A stretch of DNA of 6,217 bases. It comes from Bacteroidales bacterium UBA3663. Lineage in GTDB: Bacteria; Bacteroidota; Bacteroidia; Bacteroidales; UBA3663. Within the stretch, counting starts at the first letter, position 1. Each line of letters opens with the position of its first letter. The position numbers were made by a program, and so were the translations under genes. The DNA lies in assembly GCA_002373755.1 (NCBI GenBank), contig DFJU01000073.1, forward strand, positions 1 through 6,217, written 5' to 3'. Below the pieces are notes generated by a model that was not told the origin of the DNA, did not search any database, and saw nothing but the letters and a program-made list of their open reading frames with translations. Below, piece after piece: positions 1 through 5,008 of this stretch.

Positions 1-107
1 ACCACAAGATTGAGGGCATCTTCAAGGCTTTGGCCCGTTCGCTCAAGATGGCCATCAACCGTGACATCCATCATTTCGAATTGCCGTCGAGCAAGGGAAT
101 GTTGTGA
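1..107 (+). CDS. hisB: Imidazoleglycerol-phosphate dehydratase (HisB), C-terminal end, 5' truncated by the window
   Basis: The reading frame with codons starting at position 3 ends in TGA at 105-107. It gives about 34 residues beginning [17 protein letters not shown] and ending ELPSSKGML. This matches the C-terminus of imidazoleglycerol-phosphate dehydratase. The HHxxE metal-binding motif is at the left edge, because the first two bases (ac) fit a preceding His codon. The family's LPSSKG-[VM]-L ending is present. The enzyme dehydrates imidazole glycerol phosphate to imidazole acetol phosphate in histidine biosynthesis, in the cytoplasm, using Mn2+. In many Bacteroidetes HisB is bifunctional with an N-terminal histidinol-phosphatase domain; that part lies outside the window, so it cannot be judged here. 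The gene is the last of its transcript, since a strong terminator follows 30 bases later and the next gene is convergent. The family call is confident; domain composition is unknown. Confidence 0.93.
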   Translation, partial: HKIEGIFKALARSLKMAINRDIHHFELPSSKGML

Positions 108-130
108 TTCATCGGCCATAAAATGGACAC

Positions 131-174
131 AAAAATGGCTCCAATGCAAATGCTGCGTTGGAGCCTGTTTTTTT
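131..174. terminator. Bidirectional intrinsic terminator between convergent hisB and the 197-862 gene
   Basis: A 12-bp stem pairs 137-148 (GGCTCCAATGCA) with 154-165 (TGCGTTGGAGCC), with one G-T wobble and a 5-base loop. On the + strand it is followed after two bases by seven Ts (168-174), which ends hisB transcription. On the minus strand five A's at 131-135 become a T-run, which ends the convergent gene whose stop codon is at 197-199. One hairpin therefore serves both transcripts. Confidence 0.9.
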
Positions 175-196
175 CGTCGGCCGATGCCACTATGTG

Positions 197-862
197 TCAG
201 AACTTCACGCAGAAGCCTGCGCCGATGCCCTCTGTGGGGTTGTTGCGGTAGCTCATCAGGTTGACCGATGGCGCAATGCTGACTTTCTCCAGCTGGATTT
301 CCTTTTGGAAGAGCGGAAGCGAACCGACCAGATTGTTCTCCCGCATCAGTCTGTTGCGTTTGCTGGAAAGACCATAGCCGACGCACACGCTGGCAACACC
401 TTCAACAATGCCGATGGCGCCAATCGTCGTGAAATAGGCTTTATAGTCAAAGTCTTCGTAATATGGATCATCTTCATCGACATCAATGTTGTTGCCGAGC
501 ATGATGATAAGTCCGCCTACACCGATATTGACAAATCCGTAGATTTTGGCGATTTTCGACCATATTTTCAGTCGGCGCAAGGTGGTTTCCAGTTCTGGAC
601 TTACCGCTTGTCCGTTCACGCTTTTCACACTGGGCGTGGTCAATGTCATGCCGTTGTTAAATATGATGGTTTTGATTTCTGCCTTCGATTTCGAAAAAAC
701 AGGGCCCTCGGTAAAATTGAAAAGATGGTAGGTGACGCGCTCGTCAGATACGCTTTCAACTTTGGCCTCGATTCGTTCGCCGTTTTTCATCACGATGATG
801 TCTTGTGCATGGCACGAAATAAAACCTGCAATCAGCAGGAGAGTAGCTAAAATGTGTTTCAT
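197..862 (-). CDS. Small exported envelope protein with two membrane segments, function unknown
   Basis: 221 residues from ATG at 860-862. The frame stays open upstream to 991, but this start is chosen because it places a signal peptide (MKHILATLLLIAGF..HAQ, cleavage near residue 19) at the N-terminus. Residues 21-71 (DIIVMKNGERIEAKVESV ... AEIKTIIFNNG) form a beta-rich module recognisable in many uncharacterised Bacteroidetes exported proteins. Two hydrophobic segments follow, about 105-123 and 145-165. They are separated by a loop of about 20 residues rich in Asp, Glu and Tyr (DVDEDDPYYEDFDY, 127-140). The tail ends GAGFCVKF, with a terminal Phe as in outer-membrane beta-strand ends, but no barrel can be shown. 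No enzyme motif is visible. It is the last minus-strand gene before the shared terminator. A weak SD-like AAGG lies just before the start. The gene is real; its role is unknown. Confidence 0.8.
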   Translation of the reverse strand: MKHILATLLLIAGFISCHAQDIIVMKNGERIEAKVESVSDERVTYHLFNFTEGPVFSKSKAEIKTIIFNNGMTLTTPSVKSVNGQAVSPELETTLRRLKIWSKIAKIYGFVNIGVGGLIIMLGNNIDVDEDDPYYEDFDYKAYFTTIGAIGIVEGVASVCVGYGLSSKRNRLMRENNLVGSLPLFQKEIQLEKVSIAPSVNLMSYRNNPTEGIGAGFCVKF

Positions 863-887
863 TACCTTGTGTAGTGTTTTTTGGGGT

Positions 888-925
888 AAAAAAGAGCGGC
901 CAAAGGATTTCTCCTGATTGGCCGC
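888..925 (-). terminator. Intrinsic terminator or attenuator in front of the 197-862 gene
   Basis: Perfect arms GCGGCCAA (896-903) and TTGGCCGC (918-925), plus an inner AGGA/TCCT pairing (904-907 with 912-915), form a GC-rich hairpin. Read on the minus strand it is followed at once by TCTTTTTT (895-888), which is a classical intrinsic terminator. It lies about 255 bases after the stop of the upstream minus-strand gene (1180-2328) and 26 bases before the start of the 197-862 gene. It probably stops readthrough from that upstream unit. If a transcript starts further upstream, it would act as an attenuator instead. On the + strand no T-run follows closely. Confidence 0.65.
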
Positions 926-926
926 G

Positions 927-934
927 CGAAGATA
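927..934 (-). promoter_or_regulatory. Candidate Bacteroidetes -7 box for the 197-862 gene
   Basis: The minus strand reads TATCTTCG followed by C, one base off the Bacteroidetes -7 consensus TAnnTTTG. It lies 64 bases before the start codon. No clear TTTG is present 19-21 bases upstream, so the call is weak. Initiation here would fall inside the adjacent hairpin's 5' arm. The gene's own transcript would then escape that terminator while readthrough from upstream would not. Confidence 0.3.
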
Positions 935-987
935 CTGTTTTTGTCTGTCGTAAAGAATTTTTTTTTGAATATTTTTGTGGTGGGTAA

Positions 988-1128
988 TCAAAATTTTTTT
1001 GGCAATAAGTAGTCGTCCCTCATAAAGCCGTCTTTCTCTCGCATGCGTACGCGTAAGGAGAAATAGCTGGGCTCGATGACAGCTTGTTGAGTCTCATTCG
1101 GTCCAAAAGCCGAATAATGGCAAGACTT
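988..1128 (-). pseudogene. Possible C-terminal remnant of a lost protein gene
   Basis: On the minus strand, between in-frame TGA codons at 1129-1131 and 988-990, there are 46 open codons containing EPSYFSLRVRMREKDG and ending RDDYLLPKKF. The composition looks like real protein, but there is no start codon upstream of the internal ATG at 1042-1044. The frame is the same as that of the upstream 1180-2328 gene, with two stops between them. It could be a decayed gene end or chance. I do not recognise a family. Confidence 0.2.
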
Positions 1129-1179
1129 TCAATAATTGACTATGTTTTTCCGATGCTTATTGGTCGGTTGCCGAACAGC

Positions 1180-2328
1180 TTATTCCAGCGCCGACGATTC
1201 GAACGTTTCGCCTTTGCTGTTCAGATTGTAGTCTTTGACCTTTTTGAGCAGTAGGCAATAGGTCGAAATCGGAAGGCTTGCGTTGCTTGCCGCCATTATC
1301 CATCTGTTTTCGCCCGTCTGCTGGTATGCTTCATCGTATGCCTTCTTCCATTCGTCGAATGCGGGAGCCTCCGTGTTGCGGACGTAGTTGAGGGCCTCCT
1401 GAATCGCGGCAATGTATTTCGGGATGTATTCCGCGTAGAAGCTGCTTTCGATGTCGAACATCTGCTTTTTGACGCTTTCGATTCTTGCATCGTTGGCTTT
1501 CCGCTGTTCTTGTGTCAAGTTGAAATTGTCCGATGTTGCGGCAATTAGCCCCTGAAATTCGGTGTGGAGTTTCTTGTAGTTGTCGGCATATTTTTGCTTC
1601 CAGAGTGATTCGCCCGAAGCGATTGTTTCCTTCAACTGGCACATCTCGATGCTTTTCTGGTGGGTTTCGATGCCCTTGCTCTGTACGGCCTGCAGGCGCA
1701 AGGCCAGTTGCGAACTGACTTTACCCTTTGGTGCGGTCGGCTTCTGCGACGGCGATTGCGTCATTCCCTTCTGCTGCATGTAGGCGGCACGTTGGGCGTC
1801 GGTCATGTTCTCCATGCGCTTGATGTCATCGACCGACACGCCACCGGTGGCTTTCATCATCATCTTGTTGGCAAGAGCCGCCTGGTCCGCCTCGCTCATG
1901 GTGCCGTTGCGCATCTTGGCCACGTCGCTGGCACTGATTCCCATGTCCGACAGCATACTCATGGCGCTTTGCATTGCGGCGGCCTGTTGTTGCTCCTGGC
2001 TCATTTTGGACATCTGGCCTTTCGTGATGTTGAGGCCTTGCACGTTTTCAGACAAAGTGGAAGCTGCCACTTGTGTGAGGCGGGTTTTGTCGGCTTCACC
2101 GAGTTGGGCGACGATTTCCTGCTCTGTCTTTTTGGCCGATTGCACGAAGTCGGAGAGGGTGGTCGGTTTATCTCCATCACTTTGTTGCCGGCATTGCTTG
2201 TCGAACTCAATTACTTTTTGAGCCGATGGGAGGGTTGGAAATTTGTTGAGAAAATCGCTGATTGAGGTCTGAGCAGATGCGCCTATCGTTGAGGCCAAGA
2301 AAAGCGCGGTTACAAGTGTCTTGTTCAT
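1180..2328 (-). CDS. Exported alpha-helical protein with Met-rich central repeats, function unknown
   Basis: 382 residues from ATG at 2326-2328. The frame is open to 2382, but the earlier ATG would put 18 polar residues ahead of an evident signal peptide (MNKTLVTALF..GASAQ, cleavage near 19). The mature protein appears almost entirely helical and hydrophilic. Residues 106-189 hold 15 methionines along with many Gln and Ala. They contain three imperfect repeats: MSQEQQQAAAM (109), MSEADQAALANKM (144) and MTDAQRAAYMQQKGM (175). A Pro/Ser linker follows (192-204, SPSQKPTAPKGK). Residues 205-335 look like long helices, possibly coiled coil, containing KQKYADNYKKLHTEFQG and an aromatic stretch FYAEYIPKYI (297-306). 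No lipobox, transmembrane helix or catalytic motif is seen. It lies 123 bases downstream of the OmpA-like gene with no clear promoter between, so co-transcription is likely and an envelope or periplasmic role is reasonable. No family was recognised. Confidence 0.82.
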   Translation of the reverse strand: MNKTLVTALFLASTIGASAQTSISDFLNKFPTLPSAQKVIEFDKQCRQQSDGDKPTTLSDFVQSAKKTEQEIVAQLGEADKTRLTQVAASTLSENVQGLNITKGQMSKMSQEQQQAAAMQSAMSMLSDMGISASDVAKMRNGTMSEADQAALANKMMMKATGGVSVDDIKRMENMTDAQRAAYMQQKGMTQSPSQKPTAPKGKVSSQLALRLQAVQSKGIETHQKSIEMCQLKETIASGESLWKQKYADNYKKLHTEFQGLIAATSDNFNLTQEQRKANDARIESVKKQMFDIESSFYAEYIPKYIAAIQEALNYVRNTEAPAFDEWKKAYDEAYQQTGENRWIMAASNASLPISTYCLLLKKVKDYNLNSKGETFESSALE

Positions 2329-2375
2329 AGTTCGGTGATTTAAAAAGTGGTGTCTATGGTTCTCAGTAATTCTGA

Positions 2376-2419
2376 ATATCAAGAGATTGAAATTCTCTCA
2401 ATTCTCAGATTCTTGATTA
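2376..2419 (-). repeat. AT-rich 3' repeat element, copy a, downstream of the OmpA-like gene
   Basis: The minus strand reads ATCAAGAATCTGAGAATT (2417-2400), the core shared with the copies at 3972-4002 and 6147-6176. Over 31 bases (2389-2419) it matches 3972-4002 at 26 positions. It begins 32 bases after the OmpA-like stop codon. Inverted arms (2383-2390 with 2398-2406, one bulge; outer ATCAA/TTGAT at 2378-2382 and 2413-2417) allow a hairpin. No T-run follows closely, so it is not a standard terminator. Confidence 0.5.
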
Positions 2420-2451
2420 TTAGATATTCTCTTTATATAGATTGGGTGTTG

Positions 2452-3747
2452 TTATTTTTTGATGAATTCGACTCGGCGGTTCTTTGCCCTGCCGGCCTCT
2501 GCCGTGTTGTCGGCTACAGGCTCATGGCTTCCCTTGCCTACTGCGCGCAGGTTGAAGCCATCGACTCCCAGTCCTTCAAGAGCCTTCACGACGGCCTCGG
2601 CACGCTGCTGCGATAGTGGGTCGTTCACGGCGTCCGTGCCTTGGTTGTCGGTATGTCCCTGCACCTCGAAGCGCACCGAAGGGTTCTTCTTCATATAGTC
2701 GGCCACCTTCTGTATCTCCTCCATCGACTCCGGCTTCAGTGTCGCCTTGCCCGTCTCGAAGAGGATGTTGTTGGTCACAAACTTGCCTGTTTCCATGATT
2801 GCCTTTTCTACGGCACTGAGGTCGGTTGTGTTGCGCTCGTAGAGATCAACAGCACCCTTGGCGAGAATCACATGACCTATGCCACGATATGGGTTTCCAT
2901 CCTGTACATGGAACTCAAAACGACTTGGAGCCGCCACATTCGGCAGATTGATGACGCGCTGACCATTGATATAGTATTTGAAAGCTCGCTTGTTGAACGA
3001 AATGGCGAAATGGTTCCACTGTCCAAACTTGACACATTTCTCCAGGAGATCCCAACGTAAATCGCCAGTCACATTCCCCGAAGCGCCGCTGCCCTTCTTA
3101 AAAGAATAGTTTCCGTAAACATCCGGACTACCAGGGCGGAACACTTTATAGATATTGCCAAGTTCGTCGTTACCTTGATAGAAATAGATATGCCATACCA
3201 TCTGGTCTATATCTCCGGACTTACACATAAACTCGTCCCATTCGAGTGTGAAGACATCAGGCAAATAAGACGTCATGTTCTCCATCAGAGGAGAGAACGT
3301 CGAACTTGGTGCATTGCTGTGCGCATACTTCTTGCCGTTGACGGAAGCCACCTCCAGACTACCATCGCTGACATCCCATTTTGACGGAAACTCACCCGTC
3401 TGCTCATTGGCGAAGTCATCTTCAAAGAGAATGACGCTGCCGCGCACAAAGTCGCTCTTTTGATTTTGTGCCACAGCATCGGGTGTGTCGTCAGCTCCAC
3501 TTTCTGTGCTTACTTTTTGTGCATCAAGTTTGGATTTTTCATTGTCCGATTTGTTTTTCTTCCCGAATTTGCCGTTCAGGACGTTGTCGGTAGCCTTGCC
3601 GGTCTCATCTACCACTTTGTCCTCTACTTTTTCCTTGACTTTTTCGACAGCCTTGTCTTTGATGGTGTTGAGCCATCCCTGTGCGCTGAGGTCGGTGACG
3701 AGAATTGACAGCAAGGTCATGATTGTAATAAGTCGTTTCGTTTTCAT
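2452..3747 (-). CDS. OmpA-family protein with N-terminal helix and laminin-G/concanavalin-like domain
   Basis: 431 residues from ATG at 3745-3747. A signal peptide covers 1-22 (ending LSA-Q; no lipobox Cys). Residues 24-62 form a charged amphipathic segment with a KAVEKVKEKVEDKVVDE heptad-like pattern, followed by a Lys/Asp/Ser-rich linker (62-100). Residues 105-306 look like a LamG/concanavalin-type beta-sandwich (ILFEDDF, GEFPSKWDV, FTLEWDEFM, GQWNHFAISF, YYINGQRVINLPN). Residues 328-431 are the OmpA C-terminal peptidoglycan-binding domain: ILFETGKATLKPES, VQGHTDNQG, LSQQRAEAVVKAL and GRAKNRRVEF. Asp367 and Arg382 sit at the spacing of the diaminopimelate-binding pair D271/R286 of E. coli OmpA. 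The protein is probably periplasmic or outer-membrane associated, gripping the cell wall through the C-terminus. The ligand of the sandwich domain is unknown. It probably leads a transcript that includes the 1180-2328 gene. No transmembrane barrel of classical OmpA type is present. Confidence 0.92.
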   Translation of the reverse strand: MKTKRLITIMTLLSILVTDLSAQGWLNTIKDKAVEKVKEKVEDKVVDETGKATDNVLNGKFGKKNKSDNEKSKLDAQKVSTESGADDTPDAVAQNQKSDFVRGSVILFEDDFANEQTGEFPSKWDVSDGSLEVASVNGKKYAHSNAPSSTFSPLMENMTSYLPDVFTLEWDEFMCKSGDIDQMVWHIYFYQGNDELGNIYKVFRPGSPDVYGNYSFKKGSGASGNVTGDLRWDLLEKCVKFGQWNHFAISFNKRAFKYYINGQRVINLPNVAAPSRFEFHVQDGNPYRGIGHVILAKGAVDLYERNTTDLSAVEKAIMETGKFVTNNILFETGKATLKPESMEEIQKVADYMKKNPSVRFEVQGHTDNQGTDAVNDPLSQQRAEAVVKALEGLGVDGFNLRAVGKGSHEPVADNTAEAGRAKNRRVEFIKK

Positions 3748-3785
3748 GTTGTTAATGGTTGTTTAGGTTGTTGGTTTTAGCGTGG

Positions 3786-3793
3786 CGAATATA
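3786..3793 (-). promoter_or_regulatory. Candidate -7 box for the OmpA-like gene
   Basis: The minus strand reads TATATTCG followed by C, one base off TAnnTTTG, and lies 38 bases before the start codon. It resembles the box in front of the 197-862 gene (TATCTTCGC). No convincing TTTG -33 element is found at the expected spacing, so this rests on one short motif. Confidence 0.35.
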
Positions 3794-3860
3794 CGTATAT
3801 TTTGTAATCCGATTCGTATTATTGTATCGCTAAAAATCTCTTAATAACATAAGGAAAATA

Positions 3861-3869
3861 CCCCCCCCC
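3861..3869. repeat. Nine-base C homopolymer upstream of the OmpA-like gene
   Basis: An uninterrupted run of nine C's (G's on the coding strand of the OmpA-like gene) lies about 114 bases before its start and about 68 bases upstream of its candidate -7 box. Such tracts are prone to slippage. It stands out in an otherwise AT-rich gap. Whether it affects expression cannot be told from one sequence. Confidence 0.8.
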
Positions 3870-3919
3870 TCAGTTATGTAATGTATATATAGCAAAACAG
3901 TATGTTATGGACAATGGTA

Positions 3920-3960
3920 CAGCATCCGGAAGCCGTGGCTGTGATGACTTCCAGATGCTG
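3920..3960. repeat. Inverted repeat forming a long hairpin downstream of the CYTH gene
   Basis: Arms 3920-3932 (CAGCATCCGGAAG) and 3948-3960 (CTTCCAGATGCTG) pair over 12 of 13 positions, with one C-A mismatch and a 15-base loop. No T-run follows within several bases on either strand, so a simple intrinsic terminator is unlikely. It lies about 50 bases after the CYTH stop codon in the sense direction and beyond repeat copy b. Possible roles are an mRNA 3'-end stabilising structure or a protein-binding site. Confidence 0.6.
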
Positions 3961-3970
3961 CGATGTGGTA

Positions 3971-4002
3971 GGAAATCCTCTCAATTCCCGAATTCTTGAT
4001 TC
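3971..4002 (-). repeat. AT-rich 3' repeat element, copy b, downstream of the CYTH gene
   Basis: The minus strand reads ATCAAGAATTCGGGAATT (4000-3983). It shares the 18-base core with copies a and c, and 26 of 31 bases with copy a (2389-2419). It starts 7 bases after the CYTH stop codon, in the same orientation relative to the preceding gene as the other copies. Confidence 0.5.
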
Positions 4003-4009
4003 ACACCGC

Positions 4010-4513
4010 CTATGTTCGCCAATTCTTGTACGGATTGTCAATCAGATGGGAGTTATTGTAGCGACGGTCGCCGGTCACCTCCCTGTCTATCCAGTCGGGA
4101 AGTTCGAATTCTGTATCTTCGCTCGGCACTTCGATTTCGGCCACGACGAGTCCTTCATTGTCGCCGTGGAAGACATCGACCTCCCACTTCAGCGGTTTTG
4201 TGGCCGATGGAACAACGTAGCGGTGTTTCTCGATCTGCGGCTTGATGCACATCAATTCAAGCATCTGCTGAGCGTCGTCGGCCGGAATTTCATATTCAAA
4301 CTCATGACGGGAAAAGCCCACCGAGCGGTCTTTTAGAGTCACGTAGCCTTTCTGCCCGGCAATGCGGATGCGCACCGTCATGCCATTGGCCGTCGGGATG
4401 TAGCCCTGACGGTAGAGTGTGCCGGCGTCGCCGTCCGTTCCGAGTGCTTGTGCGGCCTCCTTTTTGAAACTGTTGGAGCGCACAAGGAATTTGCGTTCAA
4501 TTTCCATTCCCAT
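4010..4513 (-). CDS. CYTH-domain protein (triphosphate tunnel metalloenzyme family), likely inorganic triphosphatase
   Basis: 167 residues, a typical length for a single bacterial CYTH domain. The defining N-terminal ExExK signature is at residues 4-8 (EIERK), followed by FLV. Other conserved charged strands are TVRIRIAG (46-52), GYVTLKDR (56-63), RHEFEYEIP (69-77), EKHRYVV (95-101), KWEVDVFHGDNEGLVVAEIEVP (109-130, in two adjacent strands) and EVTGDRRYNNSHL (145-157). Known members are cytoplasmic, metal-dependent enzymes acting on triphosphates (inorganic tripolyphosphate, ThTP, or cAMP synthesis in AC2). The bacterial EIERKFLV type is most often tripolyphosphatase, but the substrate is not decided by sequence. 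The start is ambiguous between ATG 4511-4513 and ATG 4505-4507 (MEIERK); no Shine-Dalgarno site separates them. There is no signal peptide. Upstream on the minus strand TATTTTGG (4614-4607) is only a poor -7 box. Confidence 0.93.
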   Translation of the reverse strand: MGMEIERKFLVRSNSFKKEAAQALGTDGDAGTLYRQGYIPTANGMTVRIRIAGQKGYVTLKDRSVGFSRHEFEYEIPADDAQQMLELMCIKPQIEKHRYVVPSATKPLKWEVDVFHGDNEGLVVAEIEVPSEDTEFELPDWIDREVTGDRRYNNSHLIDNPYKNWRT

Positions 4514-4625
4514 AGTAAAAAAGATGTTTTTGCAATCGGTTGCGTGATTGTTTGGGTTATTTTTATAAAAAATTTGTTTTATTTTATGTTCTGCAACATA
4601 TTTAGGCCAAAATACGACATTTTAA

Positions 4626-4657
4626 TTTGTCGATATTGGATAGAATTGCTAAATTTG
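4626..4657 (+). promoter_or_regulatory. Consensus Bacteroidetes sigma-ABfr promoter, orphan
   Basis: TTTG at 4626-4629, a 20-base spacer, then TAAATTTG at 4650-4657. This matches the described Bacteroides primary promoter TTTG-N19-21-TAnnTTTG at every fixed position. Transcription would start near 4662-4665 on the + strand. It points away from the CYTH gene and lies about 350 bases before the GH43 start, so it serves either a small RNA or a very long leader. Confidence 0.7.
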
Positions 4658-4662
4658 CGTCG

Positions 4663-4791
4663 CAATTCCGAAAAATAACACTTTCGGAGGTGTAGAAACT
4701 TAGATATGAACCATCTTTATAATCTTAAATTTTCCATATAAGAATAACACAGGGCGGTCTCAACTCGTGAGAGTTGAGATCTCTCATTTTT
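4663..4791 (+). ncRNA. Candidate small RNA (about 130 nt) or attenuated leader of the GH43 gene
   Basis: The span runs from the expected start of the consensus promoter (4626-4657) to the T-run after the hairpin at 4758-4779. Its 5' end can fold into CCGAAA (4668-4673) pairing with TTTCGG (4682-4687) over an 8-base loop. The middle is AT-rich. An 11-codon frame (ATG 4706-4708 to TAA 4739-4741, MNHLYNLKFSI) lies inside, with a GGAGG at 4686-4690 that is too far upstream to be a normal ribosome site. It resembles no RNA family I know (tRNA, 6S, SRP, TPP, cobalamin or SAM riboswitch). Both ends are inferred from motifs only. Confidence 0.35.
4758..4791 (+). terminator. Hairpin with GTGA tetraloop followed by T-run
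   Basis: Perfect 9-bp stem TCTCAACTC (4758-4766) and GAGTTGAGA (4771-4779) around a GNRA-type GTGA loop. Seven bases follow, then TTTTT (4787-4791) and TAAAC. The distance from stem to T-run is a little long for a standard intrinsic terminator and the stem is only 44% GC, so strength is uncertain. On the minus strand no T-run follows. Confidence 0.5.
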
Positions 4792-5008
4792 AAACGGGTT
4801 GTTATTGGAAACCGGTTGCGAATTTACACATTTTTCATCCACAAAAGTCACGTAGCGCTTTGTTTTTGCGTGTTGCCGCTCTGGACTTATTGTAAAAAAC
4901 ACAATGATTTGCCGGCTACGTGGATTTTTGATAATTTTTTCTTATTTTTGCCGCCCGAAAACTGAAAAACTCCAATCGTGATAACACAACATTTTAATCC
5001 AAAAACTT
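4792..5008 (+). other. Leader region of the GH43 gene
   Basis: 217 AT-rich bases between the hairpin and the arabinanase start. It contains the candidate -7 box at 4943-4950 and the heptamer ATAACAC (4981-4987), which also occurs at 4675-4681 and 4744-4750. No SusR-type or AraR-type operator could be identified, and no intact gene is supported. Confidence 0.4.
4943..4950 (+). promoter_or_regulatory. -7 promoter box of the GH43 arabinanase gene
   Basis: TATTTTTG matches TAnnTTTG exactly and is 58 bases before the ATG, a usual leader length. The nearest TTTG upstream (4927-4930) is only 12 bases away instead of 19-21, so the -33 element is poor. That would fit a promoter needing an activator, but this is inference. 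Confidence 0.5.

Larger units (their letters stand above)
863..1179. other. 317-base gap between two minus-strand genes
   Basis: The stretch contains the terminator at 888-925, a weak promoter box at 927-934, A/T homopolymer runs at about 955-1000 and the possible coding remnant at 988-1128. The heptamer GCTTATT occurs twice (1155-1161 and 1178-1184), the second overlapping the stop of the 1180-2328 gene. No tRNA, intact ORF with a plausible start, or known riboswitch was recognised. Confidence 0.5.

Noticed and set aside
158..850. 230-codon + strand frame over the small envelope gene
   Set aside because: The minus frame has a signal peptide, a known module and a terminator just after its stop. 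The + frame shows no domain and begins inside the terminator hairpin.
863..991. N-terminal extension of the 197-862 gene to ATG at 989-991
   Set aside because: It would add 43 residues, including charged sequence, in front of a clear signal peptide, and would translate through the terminator hairpin.
1660..2265. 201-codon + strand His/Leu-rich frame opposite the Met-rich gene
   Set aside because: His/Leu-rich composition is the expected antisense of Met/Ala/Gln-rich codons; there is no promoter or signal.
2329..2382. N-terminal extension of the 1180-2328 gene
   Set aside because: The 18 extra residues are polar and would bury the signal peptide.
4448..4678. 76-codon + strand frame across the CYTH start and the intergenic gap
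   Set aside because: Half of it is antisense to the CYTH coding region and the rest is AT-rich intergenic translation rich in Phe/Ile/Tyr.
4660..4791. Known riboswitch or tRNA in the GH43 upstream region
   Set aside because: No T-arm or CCA end of a tRNA, and no conserved core of TPP, cobalamin, SAM, preQ1 or FMN switches could be found by eye.
4717..4902. 61-codon minus-strand frame containing HAKTKRYVTFVDEK
   Set aside because: The translation looks somewhat protein-like, but the frame runs through the 4758-4779 hairpin, has no ribosome site or promoter, and matches no family I know. It is worth one database search but not a feature.
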